A stretch of 64,000 nt of DNA. Origin: Tenuifilaceae bacterium CYCD. GTDB lineage: Bacteria > Bacteroidota > Bacteroidia > Bacteroidales > Tenuifilaceae. Below are positions 1 through 7,689 of the stretch, piece by piece. Position 1 is the first letter of the stretch, and each line of letters starts with the position of its first letter. Where the stretch lies: positions 3,596,001-3,660,000 of the forward strand of contig AP027304.1 of NCBI GenBank assembly GCA_036322835.1, in the 5' to 3' direction. Under the pieces are notes generated by a model. The model was not told the origin of the DNA, did no database searches, and was given only the letters and a program-made list of their open reading frames with translations. Made by a program: the position numbers and the translations under genes.

Positions 1-447
1 TTCGGTGTTTTATACTTTCCATATGATACAGTGGTAAAAGCATTTCAAAAATATGGTATTGATGCATCATTCGATGAAAAAACCACAGAAATAGATTTTA
101 AGGCAAAAATTAGAAAATGGGAGGCTCTTGAAGACAAAGGATCTGTTGCAAAAGAACTGTTAAAACTTAATAAAGTTCATGTTGATGAGTTTTTTAATTC
201 GTTGACTAACTCTGTTTCTCGTTATATTGAAAAGATTCTAATTTTGCCACTCCATGGTCAAGAGTCAACCAAAGATACAATTATTGAAGCGATTGATTTT
301 CTTAAAAGTGACTCAGAATGCAATGTTAAGGCTCCTTTGGTTAGATATGAAATTATAATAAAGTACAATACTGGGGATAAAATTGAAGCATCATTTAAGG
401 ATAAAAAAGATGCTATAAAATTCTTAGAAACTTATAAATTGAATTAA
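1..447 (+). CDS. 3' part of an unrecognised protein (5' end outside window)
   Basis: The frame is open from the first base, so this is the C-terminal part of a longer protein; a GTG at 31 is in frame but there is no reason to treat it as the start. About 148 residues are visible, ending with a TAA. The sequence is soluble and charged, with a Lys/Glu/Asp-rich composition and no signal peptide, membrane segment or Cys motif. I do not recognise the family. It sits next to a repeat-rich accessory stretch (decayed esterase, AAA/DUF4143 ATPase, toxin-antitoxin pair), so it may belong to accessory or defence-type DNA, but nothing in it proves that. Confidence 0.6.
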   Translation, partial: FGVLYFPYDTVVKAFQKYGIDASFDEKTTEIDFKAKIRKWEALEDKGSVAKELLKLNKVHVDEFFNSLTNSVSRYIEKILILPLHGQESTKDTIIEAIDFLKSDSECNVKAPLVRYEIIIKYNTGDKIEASFKDKKDAIKFLETYKLN

Positions 448-463
448 AAAAAACAACAGGTAA

Positions 464-525
464 CACCGCTATCGCGCGTCTCCTGATGCGTGATAATTAC
501 AATCAGCATCCATTGCGATGCAACT
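464..525 (+). repeat. REP-like hairpin element, copy A
   Basis: About 62 bp, beginning CACCGCTATCGCGCGTCTCC and ending with GATGCAACT. Its core is a GCGCGTC / GATGCG hairpin around a TCCT loop, followed by TGATAATTACAAT. The same order of elements recurs at 621-682, 2474-2535, 3274-3333 and, more diverged, 33480-33533. All copies lie between genes. Confidence 0.85.
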
Positions 526-585
526 AATCTGTAACCAGACCTAGAATGGACAAACTGTGCATCGCTATTTTTTATTCCCATTTTT

Positions 586-605
586 CCCCGGGTTGAAACC
601 CGGGG
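586..605. repeat. Perfect palindromic hairpin, CCCCGGGTT-GA-AACCCGGGG
   Basis: Two 9-base arms pair perfectly around a GA loop. A related hairpin at 25589-25608 has the same loop and length, but one base pair in the stem has changed on both sides (G-C to A-T). It may be a second dispersed repeat family that often accompanies the REP-like element. Confidence 0.7.
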
Positions 606-620
606 CTATTCATTTTAAAT

Positions 621-682
621 CACCGCTATCGCGCGTCTCCTGACGCGTGATACTTACAATACTCATCCCTTACGATACAACT
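621..682 (+). repeat. REP-like hairpin element, copy B
   Basis: Same layout as copy A: CACCGCTATCGCGCGTCTCC, then GACGCGTGATACTTACAAT, ending at GATACAACT. The core arms CGCGTC and GACGCG pair perfectly around TCCT. It is followed by TAGGGTTTTGAACCC, itself part of a second hairpin motif found after copies C and D. Confidence 0.85.
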
Positions 683-716
683 ATAGGGTTTTGAACCCGA
701 CGTTAAACCCGGTACC

Positions 717-1153
717 GAAAATTTCAGAAAATTCATCAACGATGAGTTAATTCCTCATATCAATAATACCTACAGAACAACCAATGAAAAGATACTATGC
801 GGACAATCGTTGAGTGGTGTTTTTACACTGTACTATTTACTTTCAAGTCCCAATTCGTTTGATTCGTAATATGCAGCGGTGCATTTCTCGATTGCGAAGA
901 GTATTTCGACAACTTAACCGCTAATTTTCTAAAAACAAAGGAGAATAAAACAATAAAGATATTTTTAACCCACGGGCTAAAAGACCCTCTAGATCCTGAT
1001 GGAACTAATAAAAAACAACTGACAGATTTTAGCCAAAAGATTGCATCAAAAGAGAATGTTGTTTGCAATCTGAAAGTTTACGAAGATGAAGGACATGTTC
1101 CTTTCCAAAGTTTATATCAAGGGTTAAGGTTTATATATTCATCAAATAATTAA
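717..1153 (+). pseudogene. Decayed esterase (esterase D / Fes-like alpha/beta hydrolase) remnant
   Basis: Conceptual translation from about 717 gives an alpha/beta-hydrolase segment with a nucleophile elbow (CGQSLSG, GxSxxG type) at about 799-819. The frame stops at a TAA near 868 (after FDS). The frame shifted by one base continues at the same place as SGAFLDCEEYF and runs to a TAA at 1151-1153. The tail carries a likely catalytic His in DEGHVPF. The N-terminal half, start codon and signal peptide are missing because the region begins at repeat copy B. This is a 5'-truncated, frameshifted remnant. The family call (putative esterase, PF00756 type) rests on the GxSxxG context and the HG..DP and GH.. 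motifs. Confidence 0.7.
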
Positions 1154-1231
1154 TAAAACCTTACAACATCCAAAGAACTTGTACGCTTTATTAAAAATCC
1201 TAACTAAATATAGTAATGTGCACTGGCTTTA

Positions 1232-2347
1232 CTATATTTTCACAAATTCCCTAAAATTATTTCTGTCAATTACGTGTCCTTGAGCATTATATGTCTCCAT
1301 AAAGTTTTGAGGGAATTTTGTTTTTTTATTGTTCCATTTAAATTCAAACCCTACAATTTGCCCATCTTTCTCTTCTACATAATCTATTTCCTGTTGTTGT
1401 TTTGTTCGCCAAAAATACATTTTGGCGAAAGTGTCTTTATAAATGTTTTGCTTCCTTCTTTCCGATACCAAAAAATTCTCCCATAAAGCACCTTTATCAA
1501 CCCTTAAATCTAATTGATTAAAATTACCAATAATCATATTTCTAATACCATTATCGTAGAAGTAAACCTTCCTGTTCTGCTTTATCTCGTTCCGTATGTT
1601 TCTGCTAAAACTATTTAATCTAAAAACTATATACCCTTTTTCTAAAATATCAATATACTTTTGAACTGTAATTTTGTTAATCCCAATCAGTTGCGATAAC
1701 TCATTGTAATTTACCTCACTACCCATTTGCAATGCCAATGCTTGCAGCAATTTCTCAAGAACTTCAGGTCTTCTTATATCTGAAAAGGCCAGTATATCGC
1801 GATACAAGTAACTATTTATAAGATTTTTCAATGTTTCCCTTTCCTTCCCTTGATTATTAATAACCTCAGGATAGAATCCATATAGCAATCTGTTTTCGAG
1901 TTGCTGTTCCGATTTTATAATTCCAATTTTACTTTCGTATTCATCCCAAGAAATTGGGAATAATTCATACTCCCATTTTCGGCCAGTTAAAGGTTCATTT
2001 AGTTCGTTCCCTAAATCAAATGAAGAAGAACCGCTTACAAACAATTGAACTGCCTTAAATTGATCGGTAATGATTTTTAAGGTCAAACCAATTCCCGGTA
2101 TTCTCTGAGCCTCGTCAAGAAAAACATATTTATAATCGCCAATAAACGTTCTAATCTGCTCTGTTGTAGGGCACTGCAATAGATTTCTTATCGAAGGGTC
2201 ATCAGCGTCTAGAAAAAGATAATCCTTGCCTTTAAGAATCTCATTTATTAAAGTTGTTTTTCCAACTTGTCGCGCACCAACAACAACTATGGCTTTACCA
2301 CTATTAACCTTCTCTTTTATGGTGTTTTCTAAAGTACGTTCAAACAT
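1232..2347 (-). CDS. AAA family ATPase with DUF4143 domain
   Basis: 371 residues. The N-terminal half is an AAA_14-type ATPase: Walker A GARQVGKTT lies near residue 25 and Walker B YVFLDEAQ near residue 95, followed by a sensor-like SGSSSFDLG. The C-terminal half carries a winged-helix-like stretch and a PD-(D/E)XK-like DUF4143 segment (ALWENFLVSE, then YFWRTKQQQEIDYV and GFEFKWN). Proteins of this build are very common in Bacteroidota and archaea and often appear in many paralogs, but their role is not known. It stands alone between repeats. A Bacteroidota-type -7 box lies 11 bases upstream. Confidence 0.9.
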   Translation of the reverse strand: MFERTLENTIKEKVNSGKAIVVVGARQVGKTTLINEILKGKDYLFLDADDPSIRNLLQCPTTEQIRTFIGDYKYVFLDEAQRIPGIGLTLKIITDQFKAVQLFVSGSSSFDLGNELNEPLTGRKWEYELFPISWDEYESKIGIIKSEQQLENRLLYGFYPEVINNQGKERETLKNLINSYLYRDILAFSDIRRPEVLEKLLQALALQMGSEVNYNELSQLIGINKITVQKYIDILEKGYIVFRLNSFSRNIRNEIKQNRKVYFYDNGIRNMIIGNFNQLDLRVDKGALWENFLVSERRKQNIYKDTFAKMYFWRTKQQQEIDYVEEKDGQIVGFEFKWNNKKTKFPQNFMETYNAQGHVIDRNNFREFVKI

Positions 2348-2357
2348 TTTTTTATTT

Positions 2358-2365
2358 CAAAGATA
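2358..2365 (-). promoter_or_regulatory. Putative -7 promoter element for the AAA/DUF4143 gene
   Basis: On the minus strand this reads TATCTTTG, a match to the Bacteroidota consensus TAnnTTTG, just upstream of the ATPase start at 2347. No clear TTTG -33 element is visible, so the assignment is tentative. Confidence 0.45.
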
Positions 2366-2473
2366 CAAATTAATATTATAATGACTAATAGTTATGCTTT
2401 TTCGTCATTTAAATATCAAAATATCGTCTCTTTTGCTTTCATACAATTACCTATTACTGGTCTAGAATCTCTT

Positions 2474-2535
2474 CACCGCTATCGCACGTCTCCCGACGCG
2501 TGATACTTACAATACTCATCCCTTACGATACAACT
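2474..2535 (+). repeat. REP-like hairpin element, copy C
   Basis: Begins CACCGCTATCGCACGTCTCC and ends GATACAACT. The core is ACGTC-TCCC-GACGCG with one unpaired position relative to copy B. It is followed by GAGTTTTGAACCCTGTCAGG, the right half of the hairpin seen complete at 3343-3373. Confidence 0.85.
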
Positions 2536-2672
2536 ACAGAGTTTTGAACCCTGTCAGGGGTATATCTACCAAATTAAAACATGTTATAGGGGGATGACGC
2601 CAGCATCATCCTAACCAACAATTTTACCATGGAAACGATGTGTGTAATTTCATCAAAAAAACGAGTCAATAT

Positions 2673-2703
2673 TTTGAGTCGATACCAAGAGTTGGTATTT
2701 TTG
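2673..2703 (+). promoter_or_regulatory. Promoter of the parDE pair (Bacteroidota type)
   Basis: TTTG at 2673-2676 and TATTTTTG at 2696-2703 are separated by 19 bases, a full match to the Bacteroidota -33/-7 consensus (TTTG, 19-21 bases, TAnnTTTG). It lies just upstream of the antitoxin start at 2720. The near-palindromic ACCAAGAGTTGGT at 2684-2696 overlaps the spacer and would suit antitoxin autorepression; that part is inference. Confidence 0.65.
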
Positions 2704-2719
2704 TAGAAAAATATCGACC

Positions 2720-2968
2720 ATGGCAAAGAATACATCAATCCTACTGGGAGAATACTTTGAAAACTTTGTGAATGAAAAAATCTCTTCGGGAAAGTTCTCA
2801 TCGGTTAGCGAGGTGATTAGAACTGCTCTTCGCCTTATGGAGAACGAAGAAAACAAGTACAAAGCCCTGACTAAGGAACTTGAAATTGGCGAAAAAAGTG
2901 GATTTGTAGAAGACTTTGACCGAACCAAAAATCTTAAGAATCTTCACGCCAAACACCAAAAAAAATGA
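2720..2968 (+). CDS. parD: ParD-type ribbon-helix-helix antitoxin
   Basis: 82 residues. The N-terminus (NTSILLGEYFENFVNEKISSG, then SVSEVIRTALRLMENEE) matches the ParD/CC2985 family: a short beta strand for DNA contact followed by two helices, with the SEVIR.ALRL.E signature. The basic, flexible C-terminus is where ParD proteins wrap the toxin. It is predicted to neutralise the ParE protein encoded directly downstream and, with it, to repress its own promoter. The stop codon overlaps the toxin start (ATGA), indicating translational coupling. Confidence 0.9.
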   Translation: MAKNTSILLGEYFENFVNEKISSGKFSSVSEVIRTALRLMENEENKYKALTKELEIGEKSGFVEDFDRTKNLKNLHAKHQKK

Positions 2969-3261
2969 AGTTCCTAATTAGCGAGAAGGCCAGCGAAGAT
3001 ATTGAAAACATATGGTTGTACACCTATGAAAACTGGTCACAGGAGCAAGCTGACAGATATTACAACTTAATTTTGGACGAAATTGAATATATTGCTAAGC
3101 ACTTTGAAAGTGGAAAATCAGTCGACTACATAAAAAAAGGATATAGAGCAACATTAGTAAAGTCACACATTATCTTCTACAAAAAATCAAGACAAAATAT
3201 TGTTGAAATCATAAGGGTTTTACACCAGAAAATGGATATTGAAAACCAAGTTGACGAATAA
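2965..3261 (+). CDS. parE: ParE-type toxin (RelE/ParE superfamily)
   Basis: 98 residues. The pattern ISEKASEDIENIWLYTYENW near the N-terminus and the C-terminal SHIIFYK....VEIIRVLHQKMD match the ParE fold: two N-terminal helices packed on a beta sheet that ends in RVLH..MD. ParE toxins characterised elsewhere poison DNA gyrase; here the target is inferred only. The start overlaps the antitoxin stop by four bases. The gene is intact, so the pair is probably functional. Confidence 0.9.
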   Translation: MKFLISEKASEDIENIWLYTYENWSQEQADRYYNLILDEIEYIAKHFESGKSVDYIKKGYRATLVKSHIIFYKKSRQNIVEIIRVLHQKMDIENQVDE

Positions 3262-3273
3262 AAATCCCTGACA

Positions 3274-3333
3274 TAGCTATCGCGCGTCTCCCGACGCGCG
3301 ATAATTACAATCCTCATTCATTGCGATGCAACT
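3274..3333 (+). repeat. REP-like hairpin element, copy D
   Basis: The core here is a perfect 8-bp hairpin, CGCGCGTC-TCCC-GACGCGCG (3281-3300), followed by ATAATTACAAT and ending TTGCGATGCAACT. It lies 13 bases past the parE stop. Confidence 0.85.
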
Positions 3334-3342
3334 AATAAAAAA

Positions 3343-3373
3343 TCCCTGACAGGGTTTTGAACCCTGTCAGGGA
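3343..3373. repeat. 14-bp perfect inverted repeat (hairpin) after copy D
   Basis: TCCCTGACAGGGTT and AACCCTGTCAGGGA pair perfectly around TTG. Half-copies of the same motif follow copies B and C of the REP-like element, so this hairpin appears to be a regular partner module. It could also terminate transcription from either side, but there is no strong T-run. Confidence 0.7.
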
Positions 3374-3400
3374 TATATTTACCTAATTACTACTCTAACC

Positions 3401-4579
3401 CTACTGGCAGTAATTCATCTCCACAACTACTCTATTCAAATCGCGCTCCATGGCAAGTAACTTTTCAAAACTATCGTAGTAGAACGATAACTCGTACAGA
3501 TACTCAACTAGCGAAATTTCACCCTTATTTAGGGCTTTCTGGAGCAAATTGGTATTGTTAAATCCATTCAGTTTGGTACGATAATCATCAACGCTAACCT
3601 GCATTCCTAAAGCCTTTTGGTGTAGCATTGCCAAATGGTTATAGTACTTTAGCTTGCTATCGTTCTCGATGGTTTGATATGCCGCAAACTTAGATTTTGC
3701 ATATTTTACCGTATTCTTATTCTCCCATAGTGGAATCGAAAGTCCTACAGTAATGCCCTGAAAGCGTTCACCTACAACCTTCTCACTCATATATCCAGCA
3801 TTAAACTTAGGCAAACTCAATGCCCTGCTCAGCTGAATTTCGCGTTGAGAAACCTCAACCTCCTGCTTCAATGCCGCCAGGGTTGGGTTATTTTGCTCTG
3901 CCTGAGTATACCATTGTCCAAAATCGGGATTGATGGTTGAACTTGAAAACAGAGTATCGGCAAACTCAATTGGTTTCCCGCCATTCAAACTTACCAATTC
4001 AGCCAACAGCGATTTTCGCTCAATCTCGTTATTCTCCATCTCCTTGGTTACATTCAGCAGATTCATTTGTGCCTTGTTATAATCCAGAATATTGGCATCG
4101 CCAATTTCGTATCGCTTCTTGTAAGAATCGGCAATGCCTGTAGAGTATTTCAAACGTCGATTGTACTCGTTCTGCAGAGCGTTGCAATAAATCAAATCTA
4201 CACATACCGATGTTGCCCTAAACTTAATTTCGCGCACCTGACTCTGGTAATCGAACTCAACCTTGCTGTTACGCGCATCGGCAATTTGACCCTTGCGCAG
4301 GTAAGCAGTAGGGAAATCGAACGATTGGCTTACGCTAATATCCGTTCTATTGCCAATTGACGAGGGACTTCCCCACAAATACCCAAACTCAACCTCTGGG
4401 TTCGATGGCGTTACTCCTATTTTGTTGGCAATCTTATCGGCATCGGCGTTCTGGCGTAGAGCCTGAATGGTGGTATTATTCTTCTCAATCTCACCCAGAA
4501 CAGTTTCAATTGTACTTTGCGCCTTTGCCACTGTGCAAAACACCCCGATGTTTATCAGTAAAACTAAAATCCTAGTCAT
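3401..4579 (-). CDS. TolC/CusC-like outer membrane efflux protein
   Basis: 392 residues from the ATG at 4579, chosen because it begins a proper signal peptide (MTRILVLLINIGVFCTVAKA-QS) and overlaps the stop of the upstream pump gene by eight bases. The mature protein shows two OEP-like repeats of long alpha-helical segments, consistent with a trimeric outer-membrane channel. It is the last gene of the RND operon (adaptor, pump, channel) and would form the outer-membrane exit duct. An in-frame upstream ATG exists but lies inside the pump gene and precedes no signal peptide. Confidence 0.88.
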   Translation of the reverse strand: MTRILVLLINIGVFCTVAKAQSTIETVLGEIEKNNTTIQALRQNADADKIANKIGVTPSNPEVEFGYLWGSPSSIGNRTDISVSQSFDFPTAYLRKGQIADARNSKVEFDYQSQVREIKFRATSVCVDLIYCNALQNEYNRRLKYSTGIADSYKKRYEIGDANILDYNKAQMNLLNVTKEMENNEIERKSLLAELVSLNGGKPIEFADTLFSSSTINPDFGQWYTQAEQNNPTLAALKQEVEVSQREIQLSRALSLPKFNAGYMSEKVVGERFQGITVGLSIPLWENKNTVKYAKSKFAAYQTIENDSKLKYYNHLAMLHQKALGMQVSVDDYRTKLNGFNNTNLLQKALNKGEISLVEYLYELSFYYDSFEKLLAMERDLNRVVVEMNYCQ

Positions 4580-7500
4580 TGTTATCGTTTTTAATAATTC
4601 CACGCTTACACAATGCGCTGTAAACAATTGGCACAATGTAAATATTCAATAATGTTGATGTTAGCAAACCTCCCAGAATAACCTTTGCCATTGGGCTCTG
4701 AATTTCGTTTCCTGAGAGATTACCACGAACCGCCAACGGAATTAGCGCAAGCGCAGCGGTTAATGCGGTCATCAAAATTGCATTTAACCTGTCGGACGAG
4801 CCACGCGTAACAATCTCGTACTCGCAAAGTCCTTTACACTGTAAGCGTTGATAGTTTGATATTAGCAGAATCCCGTTTCGTGTTGCAATTCCGAAAAGCG
4901 TAATGAATCCAATCAGTGCAGGGATACTCAATGTTCCCGACGTAAAGTAGATTGAGAACACCCCTCCAATTAGCGCAAGCGGTAAATTCAGCAGAATAAT
5001 ACCGGCCAACTTGAAGTTCTTGAACTCCTGGAATAGCAACAGGAATATCACAATAATGGCAATAATGGAGGTGATCATTAAAGTTCTGGATGCTTTAGCT
5101 TCGCTCTCGAACTGTCCACCATACTCAACCCTGTACCCTTCGGGAAGTTGAATGTTCTTGTCAATCTTTTGCTTGATATCGTTGACAACACCACGTAAAT
5201 CCCTACCGGCCACATTTGCCGAAATAACAATTTTGCGCTGAACGTTCTCCCGGCTTATTGAACTAGGCCCCGAAACTGATACCACATCGGCCACCTGCTC
5301 AAGCGGAACCTTTTTACCATTGTGAGTATCGATAAGCGCAGAGCGAATTCCCTCTATGGTTTCGGTGTAATCGGGTTTTAAGCGTAAGACAAGATCGTAG
5401 CGTTGCTGACCCTCGTATATATCGGCAAGTTTTTCGCCACCAAAGGCCACGTCAACAAACTCGTTAAACTCCTGAATGGTAATCCCGTATGCCGCAAGCA
5501 TATCGCGGTTCGCACGGATTTGAATCTGAGGAATCTCAACCTGTTGGTCAACGTTAACATCAACCAAACCTTCAACATCAATAATTGCCGCTTTTATCTG
5601 ATTACCAACGGTAAACATATGGTTTAAATCGGTTCCAAATAGTTTAATGGCAATATTGGCACGCGTACCCGAAAGCATATGGTCGATTCGGTGTCCCAAT
5701 GGCTGCCCCACGGTAGATGCAATGCCCGGAATCCCTGCAAGTTTTGCGCGAACATCGGCTAAAAACTCATCGGCATTCCTATCCTTTAAATGGTAATTAA
5801 CATCAATCTCGGCACTATTGGTGGTTTGTGAGTGCTCATCCAGTTCTCCACGACCAGTTCTCCGGGCTGTACTTTCAACCTCGGGAATCGAGAACAATTC
5901 GGTTTCAACCAAGTTGCCCAGCCGATTGCTCTCCTCCAGCGATGTTCCAGGCTTTGTTATCACCGAAAGGGTTAACGATCCCTCGTTAAACTCGGGAAGG
6001 AAACTGCGCCCCATACTCGAAAGCAGGAACAACGCAACCACGAATAAGCCAAATACTGAGAGGAGTACCATTTTTTTGTGACGTAGAACCCAATCGAGTG
6101 ATTCCTCATAGTAGTACGACATCTTACGAACAAGCCACTTCTCCTTTTCGTTCTTGGAGAGATATTTATCGTCGGAAAGTAGCATTTTAGCAAGCAATGG
6201 CGTTAAGGTCATTGCTACAATAAGTGAAACAAACAACGAAACAATAAACGATATTCCAAGCGGTTTAAGCATTCGACCCTCCATTCCCGAAAGGAAAAAT
6301 AGCGGTAAGAATGCCACCATAATAATTAGCGTTGCGTTGAAAATTGATGCCCGAATCTCCCTTGAAGCCTCAAAAACAACGTTGAACGAAGATTGTCGTT
6401 CCTCCTTAGGCAGCATTTTATTTTGCCGCAATCGCTTGTAAACATTCTCAACATCAATAATGGCATCGTCGACCAACGATCCAATGGCAATTGCCATACC
6501 TCCCAAACTCATTGTGTTAATGGTTAAACCCAACGCATTTAGCACTACAATTGCACCCAGCAACGATAGAGGAATTGCCAAAAGCGAAATTATGGTTGTG
6601 CGGAAACTACCAAGGAATAGGAAAAGAATGATGATTACAAAGATTGCTCCCTCAATAAGTGCATCCTTTACGTTATTAACAGATGTTTCGATGAAATCGG
6701 CCTGACGGAAGATTTTTGTATCGAGCTTAACATCGGCAGGTAGCGTCTTTTTCAGCGTCTCCAGATTTTCCTCAATTCTTTCGGTAACATCAAGCGTGTT
6801 TGCATTGGGTTGCTTTGAGATTGATAGAATGATTGCAGGCTTTGCATTCTCCGATGCATAACCCATTTTTACAGCACTACCAATAACAACCTCGGCAACA
6901 TCGTTTATACGAACAGGTTTTCCGTTGATAGATTTCACAAACGAGTTACCAAGTTGCTCTAGGTCATAAGTACGGGCAATGCCGCGAACAACATACTCGT
7001 TCCCATACTGACGCACATTACTTCCTGTTGAGTTTTGGCTAACGCCACTGCAAACATTCATCAACTCCGTCATCGATACATTGTAATGCATCATTTTAAC
7101 GGGATCGGCTAAAACCTGATACTGCTTAAAATCGCCACCAATAATGGTAACCTGCGACACACCACCAGTTGAAAGTACCAATGGCTGAACATTCCACTCG
7201 GCAATGGTGCGCAAATCCATCATACTAGTACTATCGGCCTGTAAGCCCACAAAGAAAATCTCACCCATTACGCTCGATTGCGGAGCAAGTGCAGGCTGGC
7301 CAACCCCAATAGGCATTTGCGAGTTTACTGTAATCAACTTCTCGCTAACAATCTGACGAGCCTTAAAAATATCGGTACCCCAATCGAACTCAACCCAAAC
7401 AAAAGAGTAACCTTGTGCCGATACAGAACGCACCCGACGAACATCGGTTGCACCATTCAATGCTGTTTCAATGGGGAAAGTAACCAAACGTTCCACCTCT

Positions 7501-7676
7501 TCCGATGCCATACCGTGCGCATCGGTCATAACCACAACGGTTGGAGCAGTTAAATCGGGGAAAACATCAATATCCATATTGAGGGCTGTCCTAGTTCCAA
7601 CAACCACCAATACAAGCGAGCAAAGTAATACCAAGTATTTATTGCTCAACGAGAATTTTATAATTCTATCCAGCAT
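4572..7676 (-). CDS. CusA/CzcA family heavy-metal efflux RND pump
   Basis: About 1034 residues from the ATG at 7676; a GTG two codons upstream is also possible. Typical HME-RND layout: TM1 near the N-terminus (YLVLLCSLVLVVVG), a large periplasmic porter domain, TM2-TM6 around residues 340-500, a second periplasmic domain, and TM8-TM12 at the C-terminus. TM4 carries the proton-relay signature of metal pumps, SLVDDAIIDVENV, with the D..D..E acidic set. It would pump metal ions out using proton influx, working with the adaptor encoded upstream and the channel downstream. The metal (Cu/Ag, Zn, Co or Cd) cannot be settled from sequence alone. Confidence 0.93.
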   Translation of the reverse strand: MLDRIIKFSLSNKYLVLLCSLVLVVVGTRTALNMDIDVFPDLTAPTVVVMTDAHGMASEEVERLVTFPIETALNGATDVRRVRSVSAQGYSFVWVEFDWGTDIFKARQIVSEKLITVNSQMPIGVGQPALAPQSSVMGEIFFVGLQADSTSMMDLRTIAEWNVQPLVLSTGGVSQVTIIGGDFKQYQVLADPVKMMHYNVSMTELMNVCSGVSQNSTGSNVRQYGNEYVVRGIARTYDLEQLGNSFVKSINGKPVRINDVAEVVIGSAVKMGYASENAKPAIILSISKQPNANTLDVTERIEENLETLKKTLPADVKLDTKIFRQADFIETSVNNVKDALIEGAIFVIIILFLFLGSFRTTIISLLAIPLSLLGAIVVLNALGLTINTMSLGGMAIAIGSLVDDAIIDVENVYKRLRQNKMLPKEERQSSFNVVFEASREIRASIFNATLIIMVAFLPLFFLSGMEGRMLKPLGISFIVSLFVSLIVAMTLTPLLAKMLLSDDKYLSKNEKEKWLVRKMSYYYEESLDWVLRHKKMVLLSVFGLFVVALFLLSSMGRSFLPEFNEGSLTLSVITKPGTSLEESNRLGNLVETELFSIPEVESTARRTGRGELDEHSQTTNSAEIDVNYHLKDRNADEFLADVRAKLAGIPGIASTVGQPLGHRIDHMLSGTRANIAIKLFGTDLNHMFTVGNQIKAAIIDVEGLVDVNVDQQVEIPQIQIRANRDMLAAYGITIQEFNEFVDVAFGGEKLADIYEGQQRYDLVLRLKPDYTETIEGIRSALIDTHNGKKVPLEQVADVVSVSGPSSISRENVQRKIVISANVAGRDLRGVVNDIKQKIDKNIQLPEGYRVEYGGQFESEAKASRTLMITSIIAIIVIFLLLFQEFKNFKLAGIILLNLPLALIGGVFSIYFTSGTLSIPALIGFITLFGIATRNGILLISNYQRLQCKGLCEYEIVTRGSSDRLNAILMTALTAALALIPLAVRGNLSGNEIQSPMAKVILGGLLTSTLLNIYIVPIVYSALCKRGIIKNDNND

Positions 7677-7689
7677 AGTCACAGTATTT

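Larger units (their letters stand above)
448..716. other. Repeat-rich intergenic stretch
   Basis: No coding sequence is supported here. The stretch is built from two copies of a REP-like element (464-525 and 621-682) separated by a perfect GC-rich hairpin (586-605). It continues into a half-copy of the GGGTTTTGAACCC motif (about 686-698). It runs directly into the esterase remnant that follows. Confidence 0.7.

Noticed and set aside
1-447. Restriction-modification or defence gene assignment for the left-edge fragment
   Set aside because: No motif supports it; only the neighbourhood is suggestive.
823-1068. Minus-strand open frame over the esterase remnant
   Set aside because: The plus strand shows clear esterase similarity in two frames; the minus frame has no recognisable features.
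4067-4360. Plus-strand open frames inside the RND efflux operon
   Set aside because: They are opposite-strand shadows of strongly conserved pump genes.
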